Shown one piece after another: positions 44,328-54,619 of a stretch of DNA of 64,000 bases (positions within the stretch are counted from its first letter, which is position 1; each line of letters opens with the position of its first letter). Made by a program: the position numbers and the translations under genes. The stretch is from Cepaea nemoralis (taxonomy: Eukaryota > Mollusca > Gastropoda > Stylommatophora > Helicidae): the NCBI GenBank assembly GCA_014155875.1, contig JACEFZ010021781.1, positions 194,501 to 258,500 of the forward strand. The letters are read 5' to 3'. The notes under the pieces are model-generated. The model saw nothing but the letters and a program-made list of their open reading frames with translations, searched no databases and was not told where the DNA came from.

Positions 44328-44520
44328 GATTATAAGCAAACATGTGCTAATAATGTAGGGGCATTATTCGCAAACGGCTGGTCACGTGGCCTATGCTTGA
44401 CTACATTATCAATGTTTGTGGAAATATCATTGTGTCCTCAGTAGTGTAGTGGTTAGTATCTCCGCCTGCCATGCGGGAAACTGGAGTTTCGACTCCCTGC
44501 CAGAAATTATATTTTTTGTT
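44328..44520 (+). repeat. Repeat unit ending in a tRNA-like sequence, copy 2
   Basis: Repeats the arrangement of the preceding unit: AAGCAAACATGTGCTAATAA, ATTATTCGCAAACGGCTGGT, CACGTGGCC, then a tRNA-like segment at 44435-44506. That segment keeps TCCTCAGTAGTGTAGTGGTT, but its anticodon triplet reads GCC in place of GTC, with the same broken acceptor stem. Confidence 0.8.
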
Positions 44521-44875
44521 TTGTTTAATTGGGTTCAAATACATTTATCGGTGAGTTCAAATACCCTTGTCGATGGACACCCAAAAAATTGCAAATCCTG
44601 TCATTATTATATTCCTCCCCCACCTTCCTCTCCAGTTGTATGGACAGATGGAGAAATAGGCGCAAAGCATAGGCGAACAAAGGGAAATTCAAAAGAACAC
44701 CATCTAACAAATAAGCAAAGTATGTTACTGAAAAGAAGGCGAACAAGAAATAGATGACAGGTGTAATCTTAGAGTTGATGGACAATATAAAACAAAGTAA
44801 AAACGACAAATAATATTCTTCGCCTTCTTTTCATCTTCCAATGGAGTCTAGATTCTCAGCTAAATCATGTCAACC
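44521..44875. other. Unassigned spacer
   Basis: No recognised gene. Short degenerate frames only. A pyrimidine-rich stretch lies near 44618-44640. Confidence 0.3.
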
Positions 44876-44879
44876 TCTT

Positions 44880-47119
44880 TGCAGGTAGAGTACCCAGTTT
44901 TACACTGGGTGAGAGTCAGAGAAGAAAACAAAGAGCAGGAAAATACATGCCATGCGAATCAGTAAACTTAAAAAACCTTAAAGACGAGGCAGTAAGGGAA
45001 AATTATGAGAAAGAACTAACTGAACTCTTTGTAAAATTACCTACGGAAAGAAAAACAGTGGAAGAAGAATGGGAGATGTTCAAATCAAGCATTTTAAATA
45101 CTGCAAAAATAACATGCGGAACCACGAAAAAACGCAAAACACGGATAAAGAAAATAACAAGTTGGTGGAACGCAGAAGTAAAGAAAGCGGTAAAAGAAAA
45201 AAAGGAAAAATATAAAAAGTGGTTGAAGAGCAAACAGGAATGTGATTACAGAGAATACAGAATAGCGAGAAGACATGTGAGTAGAATAGTAAAGAGGGAA
45301 AAACAAAAAGACTGGGAAGAGTATGGAGAAACCCTAAATAAAAACTACAAGGAGGCAACCAGAAACTTCTACAAAAAGATAAGTGCAATGCGAACCAGAG
45401 GAGAACCCTTTGACCCAACTGAAATAATTAACAGCGAAAATGGAGAACCAATAAGTGAACAAAAACAGATCCTAATAAGATGGAAGCAGTATTTCGAACA
45501 ACTTCTCAACATCCCATCAGATGTCACAGGAATTCAAGAGACCTACACAGATGTCACCGAGGAACTAGAACCAGACATACTAAAAGAAGAAATTATAGAA
45601 GCCATCAGATTAGCCCCATTAAACAAATCACCAGGACAGGATGAAATACCAAATGAACTAATTAAAGCAGCAAGGGAAGTAGGAACAGCTTGGCTACATA
45701 GACTATTCAACCATGTTTGGGTAGAACAACAGACACCACGAGACTGGGGAAACGCCATAATTATCCCAATTTGGAAAAACAAAGGCAGCAAAAGAGATTG
45801 CACACAATACAGAGGCATTTCACTGTTGAGTCATACTGGGAAAATATTTTGCAAAATTCTTGAAAAAAGATTACGAACTACTTTAGAACCCCAGCTAAGC
45901 GAAACGCAGCTTGGATTTAGGAAAAACAAAGGATGCACAGACGCCATTTTTGCTCTTAGACAACTTATAGAAAAATCAATTGAATTCAATGAAACACTCT
46001 ACTTAGCCTTTGTCGACCAAGAAAAGGCATTTGATAGGGTAGATAGAAACAAGCTGTGGGAAATCCTTAAACAATATGGAGTGAGTACACATCTAACAAA
46101 CCTATGCAGAAGTTTATACAACAACAGTGAATGCATAGTGAGAGCAACTGGAGAACACTCAGAACCCTTCATCATAAGATCTGGAGTACGACAAGGTTGT
46201 GTCCTGTCCCCTCTCTTGTTCATAACATATATAGACAACATATGTAAAGAAACCAGCCAAGCAGAGACAGCAAGAATACCGCATGACGAGAACACAGAAG
46301 AAGAACCATCTGCAAATCTAACCATTAGAGAACTCCTGTTTGCGGACGACCAAGCACTAATAGCAAAATCAGAAGCTGAATTACAAGACCACATGAATAG
46401 TCTAAACGAAATGTGTAGGGAACATAACATGAAAATTAGTGCAAGCAAAACAGAGGTAATGACTATAACTAAAGAAGAACAAACAGCAACAATTCACCTA
46501 AACGAACATCCCTTGAAACAAGTAAAGAGCTTCAAGTACCTAGGAAGTATAATATCATCAAATGGCAGATCAGAAGACGAGATCGAAAATAGGTGCAATA
46601 AGGCAAATCAACTCATTGGACAAATGGCACCAATACTAAAGAACAAACATGTATCAATAACTACTAAGAAAGCACTTTACAACACAATCTTCCTACCAAC
46701 TCTGTGCTACCAATGCCAAACCTGGACAATGACAGAAAAAGAGAAAAGAAAAATCACAACAACAGAAATGAGGTTTCTGAGAAGAATACTCAACGTATCA
46801 AGAAGAGATAAGATCAGAAATGAAGAAATCAGGACTAAAGTAGGGGTTAAAGCTGCTCTAGATTTTATTAGAAAGCAGCAAGTCAAATGGTTTGGCCATG
46901 CAAGTAGGCTACCAGTCAACAGCATGCCACAACAAGCAATGATGTACAGACCAGATGGAAACAGAGGAAGAGGCCGACCACGTAAACGTTGGACTGAGGG
47001 AATAACAGAATCCATGGGAATGTCGATATACGAAGCCCATAACCGGGCACTCTCACGAAGTTTATACTTCACCTCGACACCGCAAGGTACAAGAGGAACA
47101 TGATGAGAGAGAGAGAGTC
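44880..47119 (+). mobile_element. RTE-like LINE D, RT frame intact over 718 codons
   Basis: The longest uninterrupted LINE frame here (44947-47103). The N-terminal linker is rich in Lys/Glu (residues 1-200). RT blocks are SPGQDEIPNELIK, AIIIPIWKNKGSK, YRGISLLSHTGKIFCKIL, ETQLGFRKNKGCTDAIFALR and FVDQEKAFDRVDR. Further blocks are SGVRQGCVLSPLLF and LLFADDQALIAKS (catalytic FADD). The C-terminal part has FKYLGSIISSNGRSEDE, TLCYQCQTWTMTEKE, EMRFLRRILNVSRRDKIRNE, VKWFGHASRL and GRGRPRKRWTEGI. It stops at TGA and has a (GA)n tail (47106-47119). The upstream endonuclease is absent, so this is a 5'-truncated insertion. The RT could still fold. Confidence 0.92.
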
Positions 47120-47207
47120 AGTCTTACAGCACCCTACCTTAGATGCCTCTTACGTCAAGCATGGTAGATTACAGTGTAACTATATATATATATATATATG
47201 TGCCAGT

Positions 47208-47420
47208 AACACACAGCCGGCCTCCCTGGCGAAGGAGTTAAGGACGTTGATCGTAATCCCGTATACTCACGTACAAAACACAGCTGCGGGTGATTCGGTA
47301 GCGCATCGCGTCGCGCTGGTTACTTGCAGAGGTATGTGAGCCAGTCGTTCAGAAAGCAATGGCAAACTATTGAAAGTAAAACTTGTCCTGTAAAGGATAT
47401 GCGGAAAAAAAAGTAACACA
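47208..47420 (+). mobile_element. tRNA-derived SINE, copy 3
   Basis: The head has an A-box-like TGGCGAAGGAGTTAAGG and GTAATCCCGTATAC. The body has CACAGCTGCG, GTTCAGAAAGCAATGGCAAA and CTATTGAAAG. It ends GTCCTGTAAAGGATATGC then poly-A. Landmarks are as in the copies at 10.9 and 36.9 kb. Confidence 0.75.
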
Positions 47421-47759
47421 CAGATGAGCCAAACAGTTAAGAGTAACCAACAAACAATTAGAATTAACTACGGTCATGTGATATGTAAATTTAACCCTAT
47501 GTGAAGTTTATCACCTTTGAACTCGCTTCGGAGTTCATAAAAACAAACGTTGACTAGAACTTAGTTGCAAAGTGGAGGTCTATCGATTTGGTTCACTTGA
47601 GATAGGGTGACTAGTGTCATCTACAGACTTACTTTCATCTCGTGTGTACGCAAATTCACCGTTAAGAAGTAACTACCGTATCTGGGCATTCATTAAGATA
47701 TGATTATAAAAGTTTTATGGAATAAACTAGTATGTATGTAGTTGAAGTTCGAAAAGAAA
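47421..47759. other. Unassigned spacer
   Basis: Nothing recognised. Confidence 0.3.
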
Positions 47760-48090
47760 GTGAATGAAAAGAAGAAGGGAGAATAATAGTTTTCTTAAGC
47801 CAATCGACGGCGGTAGTAAACGTCACATGACCAGCCGTTTTCGAATAATGTCCGTACATTAATAGCAAATGTTTGCTTATAAAGTCTCCCGTTTTATAAA
47901 ACAAATATTAAACATTAGGAACTAAAATATAGAACTGAGAAACTCGAAGCATGTGAATAAAGTGTGCTCTATGGATCTGCAGAAGCTGCCGGGGGAGGGA
48001 GGGGACAGCGACAGAGTGATCGAGTGTCAGAATCGATGGATCCAATAGATGTCTTTGTTTAACATGAATTTTATTTGCCAAATAAATTAT
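47760..48090 (-). repeat. Repeat family F, longest copy
   Basis: The reverse complement carries the segment seen at 40585-40770, followed by TAATGTTTAAT. It then has the GACTTTATAAGCAAACATTTGC, CATTATTCG and GGCTGGTCATGTGACG parts seen at 44118 and 44328. It ends with CGTCGATTGGCTTAAGAAAA. It contains no coding sequence, so it is likely a non-autonomous element. Confidence 0.7.
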
Positions 48091-48133
48091 CACTGTACAT
48101 AGTGTGTGTCCTTGTCGACAAATATCGTCTTTG

Positions 48134-48320
48134 TGAGGTTTGAAGAAAAAGAACTTTGGGAGTTCGTCGCTGGAGCTACCGAGTTCGTTCTCTGTGTAAC
48201 GCTTTCGGTAGTTGGCAGAAATATGTCTTCTCGCCTGTTAAACCTTGTTGTAACCATGTCGCTGGCACCCAGACCACAAGACAATTATCATCTTAGTGAG
48301 GTTTGAAGAAAAAGAACTTG
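48134..48320 (+). repeat. Short direct repeat GAGGTTTGAAGAAAAAGAAC
   Basis: The 20-bp string GAGGTTTGAAGAAAAAGAAC occurs near 48135 and again near 48298, about 163 bp apart. The DNA between has no recognised gene. It could be flanks of a small insertion. Confidence 0.5.
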
Positions 48321-48344
48321 CAAACAAAAGACAGATAAGATGGG

Positions 48345-48535
48345 AGAATAATAGTCTTCTTAAGCCAATCGACGGCAGTAGTAAACGTTACGTGACCAGC
48401 CGTTTGCGAATAATGTACGGCACATTATTAGCAAACACTTGCTAATAAAGTCTCCCTTCAAGTAATTAATCTCTGATATTTTAATTAATAATTGAGCAAA
48501 CTGTGTGGACCTTATATTTGTTTTAGCTAGATGTA
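48345..48535 (-). repeat. Repeat family F, short copy
   Basis: Matches 47775-47890 closely (GGGAGAATAATAGT, TAAGCCAATCGACGG, CGTGACCAGCCGTTTGCGAA). It continues with CTTCAAGTAATTAATCTCTG and TTAATTAATAATTGAGCAAAC, which resemble the 33-bp minisatellite and 43958. Confidence 0.7.
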
Positions 48536-48544
48536 TAAAACAAA

Positions 48545-48950
48545 CGTTTTAACATACTGCTGCAAATCCCAGACAATTAGTAAAAGACAATCAAATCCCT
48601 GGACGCCTTGGAGATAAGGTTTTATAGAAGAATGCTGAAAATTAATTGGACAGCCAAAATGAGCAGTCAGGACGTTTTAAGGGAAGCTGAGTCACAAAGA
48701 CAACTTATAACAAACATCAGAAAGAAGTCATCGTATTTTGGCCACATTATGAGAAGACAAAATCTGGAGCATGTTGTGACACCCGGAAAGATTTGTGGAA
48801 AGAGAGACAGAGGATGAGAAGATTCTTGGTAGTTTTGTGGAAAAGAGTTACCACACAAGTTCATCCATGATGTCAGAGATCGTAATTTGTAGTGAGGCAT
48901 GGTCACCCACACCACCTGGCAAGGCACTGGATGTTGATGATATAATAAAC
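48545..48950 (+). pseudogene. LINE A 3' fragment, degraded
   Basis: Encodes MEIRFYRRMLKINWTAKMSS, QDVLREAESQRQLITNIRKK and FGHIMRRQNLEHVVTPGKIC (48608-48817), then frame-broken sequence of the terminal part. It ends in a short GATGATATAATAA tail. Confidence 0.75.
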
Positions 48951-49124
48951 AAAGGTCACATTGTCATTGTAATCTTAAATGTTCAGGCCTGATTAAGAGT
49001 TCAAATTGGTCGCCAGCTAATGTTTCAAGTTATTAATTTCTTCTTCTTCTTTTGTTCGCTTGAAATATGTCTGTAACTGCAATGTTGTATCTTGTATGAA
49101 TTTAACTGTCTTTTTTAGTTCACT

Positions 49125-49910
49125 CAGCGGTCCATAGAGTTATCTTCCACTGTTGTCTCTCTAAGCCAGAAGGTTTGCCAAGATATGTTATATTTTGTGC
49201 AGTCTTGGAGTATGAGCTCTGCTGTCTGCAATGCCAATCCACATGTGCACATGGCTGATTCACCAATCTTGAATTTTATATACATATAGTTGCGTAATCT
49301 ATTGTGTCCTGTTCTGAGGTGCAAAATAATGACCTGTTCTGGTCTGTCCATAACGTGGTAGTCATCTTGAGCAGGTTTTTGTGGCTTTCTGACTGATGTG
49401 ATCATTCTTTTCTTTTGGTGGTAGGTAATGAGCACATCAGGCTGTTCTTCTTTTGCTCCTTCCTTAGCTAATCGTGTTGTTTCCGGGTACTCCACGGTGG
49501 GATGGTGTCCACTGTATGGTGACCTTATGCTGACTGCTAAGTTCAGAAAGTAGTGTCCTTAGTACTAGCAATTTCCCAGACAGGAGCGCCTCGAGTACTG
49601 ATTTTGCATCTGTCAATAGCACCACAGGTTGTGTACCATGGCTGGTATTTAGTAATTTCTCTGTTGCTATCTTGATTGCCTCAATTTCAGCATCATAGTT
49701 ATGGCAGTACTTTCCTGTTGGTACTCTGGCCGTGTCCCTAGTATTATTTGGGTATTCTCCATACGGCTCCATACCTTCAACCCCACTGGATGAAATGAAT
49801 GATCATCATCATTCTTGATGGACAAACAACAACATTTGGGTATTCTATGTACACTCCTGCTCCTCCATTTCGAACAGCATTTTGTGCTGACCCATCTGTG
49901 TAGACTCAGA
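49125..49910 (-). pseudogene. LINE with RNase H C-terminus, copy 1
   Basis: Minus-strand RNase H-like domain. A decayed YTDGSAQN-type start near 49900 is followed by GKYCHNYDAEIEAIKIATEK (catalytic Glu), VVLLTDAKSVLEALLSGK (catalytic Asp) and TIQWTPSHRGVPGN (catalytic His region). Then come RLAKEGAKEEQPDVLITYHQ, DRPEQVIILHLRTGHNRLRN, and CTCGLALQTAELILQDC. A 75-bp insertion with a 13-bp duplication lies at 49759-49833. The paralogue is at 60620-61297. Confidence 0.8.
49759..49833. mobile_element. 75-bp insertion with perfect 13-bp target duplication
   Basis: ATTTGGGTATTCT occurs at 49746-49758 and 49834-49846. The homologous LINE copy at 61.2 kb has it once. The insert contains ATCATCATC and no coding sequence, and looks like the extreme 3' end of a LINE or SINE. 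Confidence 0.75.
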
Positions 49911-49914
49911 TCCA

Positions 49915-50805
49915 GAGGTCTTGTGGGTATTCGTCATCAAGGAAGCACTATACCAGCACTTGATCCTCTCAGTAATTGATTATGGATTAGGTCTGCTCAC
50001 TGTCTCAGAGAGTCAGCTGGTGAAGTTAGTGCGCATACAGAACGAAGCTATGCGAGTCATTCTGGGATGCACTAGAGACATCCCAGTAGTGTGTATGCGT
50101 TACATCCTTGGTCTGCCGACTGTTGCTGGTAGGCTCAAGGTGATTCAGGCGAAGACATACCTCAGAGTAGCTGCAGACACAGACCACCCACTGTATGAGG
50201 CGCTGGATGCAGTTAAGGGTGAGCGACTGATAAGAGGGAAATCATGGATTGCTCAGGCGGAGGATACGATCAGACAGGTGTGCCCCTTGGAGAACATTAG
50301 GCATGGAGAGGAGTGGGTCAGAGTGCCAGCGGAGCAGTCAGACTTGTGCAGAGTTATAATCACATTAAGCAGGGAGTGGCCAGCAGGGGCCACGGAAGTG
50401 GAAATCCAGCAACTAATTCAGGACAATGCTCACTCGGGTGATGTGATTATCTACACAGATGGTTCGGTGTCAAGAGGTGAGAGAAGTGGCTGGGGGTTCA
50501 TAGCCAAAGCTAATGGTCGATGTTTGGAGCAGGAGAGCCTGGCATATGATACCACAACATCCAGCTTAAGAATGGACGTGGAGGCAGTCACTGCGGCTCT
50601 CCGCTGGATGGAGAATACTACACACACACACATCGTGATTGTAACTGACTCAGGAAGCATGCTGACGAGGGTGATGACAGGCAGGCTTCGTGCAGAGTGG
50701 CTTGCTTCGCTTAGGAGGTCACGAGTGACAAGCATCGCCTGGATCTTTTCTCCGGGGCATGCCGGTGTGCTGGGAAATGCACATGTGTGTGAGATATTTT
50801 TATAG
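49915..50805 (+). pseudogene. LINE RT C-terminus plus RNase H
   Basis: A 294-codon open frame truncated at both sides. Residues 1-170 form the RT C-terminal region (VIDYGLGLLTVSESQLVKLV, IQNEAMRVILGCTRDIPVVC). RNase H follows: IIYTDGSVSRGERSGWGFIA (first Asp), SSLRMDVEAVTAALRWMEN (Glu), HIVIVTDSGSMLTRV (Asp) and FSPGHAGVLGNAH (His). The last conserved part is cut off in unrelated sequence. The fragments at 15.7 and 59.1 kb supply the next region of related elements. Confidence 0.85.
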
Positions 50806-51454
50806 AAAATATGAATGTTGTGTCTAGGGATTTTGAGTGCCTGGATTCAAGATATAAGAAAAGTTGTTCGAGTCTTCTCCCTTTTTGTATTCTCCAGGAA
50901 ACTAGACTACGGCTCTATTTCTCATAAGGATGCGACTAGGTAGAAGTAGATACCCGTCCAATTCACAATAATAAAACTAATCGCCTGGAGAAGATATTGA
51001 GAGTCAGGTCAGTTGCCATAGCCTTCTAGGGAATAAGATCCTCTGTCTGAATTATTAGGCCATGTACGTTCGACCTCTCACATTAACAACTCTCACGTCT
51101 TTAAATAAACAGTGACATATATCACCACAATAACATTACTTTGTAACGACCTTCACAAGACAATAAGAACAACTCGCGGTTCTAACTATATCTTTTAATG
51201 TAGAGTTCATAGTGGTTTATGGGAACTCTAAAATCTCTGCATTCCTAAAACCTACAAAAACATGATAACAAAATAAACCATCATCAGTGAAGTACACTCT
51301 TTGCATAAACAGACCCAACAACCAATTTCCAACCAAGAAAATCAATACCAATATCTGGAATGGTTTTACCTCCAGAATAAACACCTATAGTGAATACAGT
51401 AATCTATGTTCATCACATCAACATAGTACATGTACACGACTAAATCTTCTTTAA
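50806..51454. other. Unassigned spacer ending in TTAA
   Basis: No gene recognised. The terminal TTAA (51451-51454) is the left target site of the following MITE. Confidence 0.35.
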
Positions 51455-52151
51455 CCCTTTACAGGGCAGACGCTTGTCCGTTTTGTAGCCCTGAACGGGC
51501 AAGATTTTTTCAGGTTCTGTAAAAATTTCGGGTCGCGTTAGTAACAACATCACAAACAAGGTGTTAGTCAACCGATTTTAGTTAAATAAACAACACAATG
51601 AAGGGAAAAGCATGCAGAATATGTTACTCACGTGATTGTTGCCGGTAATCCATATATGAACACAAATATTTACGAAATACGGCATGTTGTTTGTGATTTT
51701 CCGTCATCTATACGGCAATTTACAAACACATTTTCAGAATCATAATCACTTTCTTTAAAGTCCGACTCACGACTACTAATGCAAAGTAACGCTTTGCACT
51801 GATATCTAGCTCCGATTAATAATCAACTTCGTGCCCTTTAATGTCATTTAAATTGAACAGAGCGAAATCTCGGCTATCACTTGAAGAATCGCCGAAATCC
51901 ATTTTGAAAAACAGCGTAAAACTCCCAAAAACTATCAAAACAAGTCCGTAAAAGTCTGTTCAAAGTCATTGTAGCGCGTTTACAAATGGCGGCCACGTTG
52001 TCAAGCTATGGGCGAAAGTGAAAGTAGCCGACGGAAGTGTCGGAAAGCCGAGAGATCGCGTTTTTACAATGCATAATAGTATCGGCCGGAATCGGCCGTT
52101 ACGCTCGTATTTAGAGACCGGCCGGTAACGGACGCTACGCCTTGTAAAGGG
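51455..52151. mobile_element. piggyBac-like MITE (non-autonomous)
   Basis: A 697-bp segment flanked by TTAA (51451-51454, 52152-52155). The ends are CCCTTTACAGGGCAGACGCT and, inverted, CCCTTTACAAGGCGTAGCGT, imperfect inverted repeats. Inside are CG-rich palindrome-like stretches (TCGGCCGGAATCGGCCG near 52083; GACCGGCCGGTAACGG near 52116), echoing the subterminal palindromes of the intact piggyBac at 37.4 kb. No reading frame. Confidence 0.85.
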
Positions 52152-52155
52152 TTAA

Positions 52156-52410
52156 CTACAAAGTAGTCCATTAAACTGGTATAGGTTGTCGATTGGATGT
52201 CTTTCTCCTAACTACTCCTATGATATGTCAATCCTGTAAATCTGGAAAAAGGTACTAACACCCCACACTGGGCTTGATAAACAAACTGTACTTAAGCTCC
52301 ATGATCCGAACATAATATGTCGTTACTACACAGTCTCTGCTATAAAGCATCCCATCGATGATGAAGGGATGGGTTCATCCCATTCTTGATGGACCTTACA
52401 AATAGACTTA
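52156..52410. other. Unassigned spacer
   Basis: Nothing recognised. Confidence 0.3.
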
Positions 52411-52414
52411 CAAA

Positions 52415-52735
52415 CCATGGGCAGCCAGAGAGACCAATGAACAAGTCCTTCAAAAAACAAATGAAGATTGTAAACTGATTAGAGACATTAGACGTAGACA
52501 GTCACAATTTTTTGGGCATGTTATGAGAAGAAATGATTTGGAGAACTTGGTGACAACTGGCAAGATCGAGGGGAACAGACCAAGGGGAAGACCTAGAAGC
52601 AAGTACCTGGATGGCTTGGCCTTGTGGCATGGTCGAGACAGAAACACGGAGCTGATCCACGACTCTGGTGATTGAGTGAGATGGCAGAACATGACCGCCC
52701 ACGCTTACCGGCATGGCACATTATGGATGGATGGA
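52415..52735 (+). pseudogene. LINE A 3' end with (TGGA)n tail
   Basis: Encodes NEQVLQKTNEDCKLIRDIRR, RQSQFFGHVMRRNDLENLVT, LDGLALWHGRDRNTELIHD, then a stop and QNMTAHAYRHGT. It closes with the tail TGGATGGATGGAT (52722-52735). A 5'-truncated insertion about 200 bp upstream of the TACO1-like exon. Confidence 0.85.
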
Positions 52736-52938
52736 TATTTCAGCTTGAAGGATTTATTTAATTACTTTAGTTTAATGTTGTGTAATTTCTACAGTATATA
52801 CCTGATGAGATGCAGTGAATTATGCCATGCATAAATCGTGCAATCCATTGTTTGTCTTCGTTATTCATATTGTTTCTTTATTTACAGAAGATATGCATTA
52901 TTAAAACTTCATGTGAGCTGTGGTTTTGTTTTTTTCAG

Positions 52939-53278
52939 AAATTGAATCAAAGGCAAGACATGATTTCCAGGTGTTTAGCTAGTTTCCATGTATGCACCAT
53001 CATGAAACTTTATGGTTCATCAAGAAACATGTTACACTTACTGAAGGCTGGCGATTCAAGTCAACGCATGATGCATGGCATTGCTTTGACATTAAATACC
53101 ATCAATCAGAAGATAACAGTAGCATCCAGAGTTGTTTGTGCTCACCAGATTCACACCAGTAGCCATCTTCAAGCAGGTCACAGCAAGTGGCAAAATATCA
53201 AGCATATCAAAGCAGCATTTGACAGAGAAAAGGGCCAGAAGAGTAGCTTACTGGCCCACAGATTACAAATTCTTTTAG
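52939..53278 (+). CDS. TACO1: First coding exon of a TACO1/YebC-family protein
   Basis: The only convincing host gene piece. A polypyrimidine acceptor (TTTTGTTTTTTTCAG, ending 52938) opens the exon and a donor (TTTTAG|GTAATT, GT at 53279-53280) closes it. The likely start is ATG 52960, giving 106 codons plus one base, so the following intron is phase 1. Residues 1-70 are basic and Ser-rich, as expected for a mitochondrial presequence (MISRCLASFHVCTIMKLYGS). Residues from about 72 read AGHSKWQNIKHIKAAFDREK, the N-terminal signature of YebC/TACO1 (AGHxKWxxIKHxKxxxD). TACO1 activates translation of COX1 mRNA in mitochondria. Later exons are not seen before the next repeats. It could also be a retained fragment, but both splice sites argue for a real exon. 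Confidence 0.8.
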
Positions 53279-54600
53279 GTAATTTATTTTATGTTCAGTT
53301 TGCGTTGTCTCTATCTTTTCCATACTGATGTTTTTTTAAATCTCTTTTTAGCATTGTGTGATAGAACATTATTTATCTTTACCAGAAAACTTAAAGATTT
53401 TTTAAAACCTAGAAATGTCAGAGAAATGAAATATTTGACTTCGCTGATTTTACTTCCATTATTTTGCCGCAGCTTTCAATCCCTTTTAGCATGCTTGTAC
53501 TGCAGTTTTGAATCTTATTCTCTCTTGTTTGCATTTAGACACCCCTGCTAACTATGATAATCCTGTATATAACATTCTTTATAATTTGTCCTGAAGCAGT
53601 TTCCTGCCATGGGTCTCTGGTGGAATAGGACCATCACATTTTGGAAAGGTGGCCAATCTTTTCCTCACTTAAGAATGAGATGAGCCCAAGCGTCAAACCC
53701 ACGCCCGACCATGCTTATATTATTACCATTGGAGTTTCCTACCAACTTAACATGCCCAATATCCTGTATGTACTGATACTGCTTCATATATATATTTGTT
53801 ACAAATTAAACTTAAACTTGAACAAATCTTTAGTGCCTCTTGAGTACATAAATAGATATTGGCATAGACTTGAATAGTTTGACAACCTTCATGGTTATTG
53901 GGGCCTGTTTAAAACCAAGACGCAGCATTTTTTTTTTCTTCTTCATTCATCCAAAATGTGTCTGTTTACAGCAGAGCTGCAATATTTGCACCTTTTGACC
54001 AACACATCAGATTTCTTTAGGCATTTGTTGACAGGGTTAAACTGCCTGGGTGTTTCGTAGTACATCCCACTCTCAATGTTGTGTCGTCTTCAACCCTCCA
54101 TCTAAGCTGGCCCATTTAGAACAGCTGAACATATCCCGGTCAGCCCTCAAGGGAAGGTAGGGGCAGACCATGGGAATTCCCTGCCATCTGAGGAGACTTC
54201 CATAATTTCAGAGCCGACACATATCACCCAGGTACTGGGCTCACCCATGAAATCACCCTGTCCTGCACATGACTGCTTAGCCTCACTTCCATAATGGGTC
54301 TTCTCTTCACCCAGGCTGCTCTTCCAGAAATCTGATGAATGCAGTCTGCAGATGATATCCACACAGCAAGCTTTTAATTCAGACTTTCCACATAATGGAT
54401 TCACTAGCCAAGCAATATTCCCTTTCATAACCACTGAAACATTTTATCCATCTTTGATTACGCCCACACAATGAGCTTTCAACTCAGACTTTCCACTTTA
54501 TGGATTTGCTTGCCAAGAAATATTTTATTTTGTGCCACTGGGACACTTCTCTGCCAACATACCTGTGGCATGATGTGTGGCGGGCTAGGAACATTCTTCT
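53279..54600 (+). other. Intronic or intergenic region downstream of the TACO1-like exon
   Basis: No further exon recognised. An imperfect local duplication of about 60 bp sits at 54370-54425 and 54470-54525 (both contain TTCAGACTTTCCAC or TCAGACTTTCCAC, ATGGATT and CAAG.AATATT). The remaining open frames are short and unconvincing. Confidence 0.45.
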
Positions 54601-54619
54601 TTATACACCTTCAGATGTC

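Noticed and set aside
44226..44506. Functional tRNA-Asp and tRNA-Gly genes
   Set aside because: Acceptor stems do not pair, and both copies lie in a duplicated repeat. The GCC anticodon is most simply a mutated GTC.
53279..53551. Second TACO1 exon directly downstream
   Set aside because: The open frame beyond the donor has no YebC-like residues, and the donor site predicts an intron.
54147..54434. 95-codon minus-strand frame next to the TACO1-like exon
   Set aside because: No recognisable domain, no splice context, and its region contains a local duplication.
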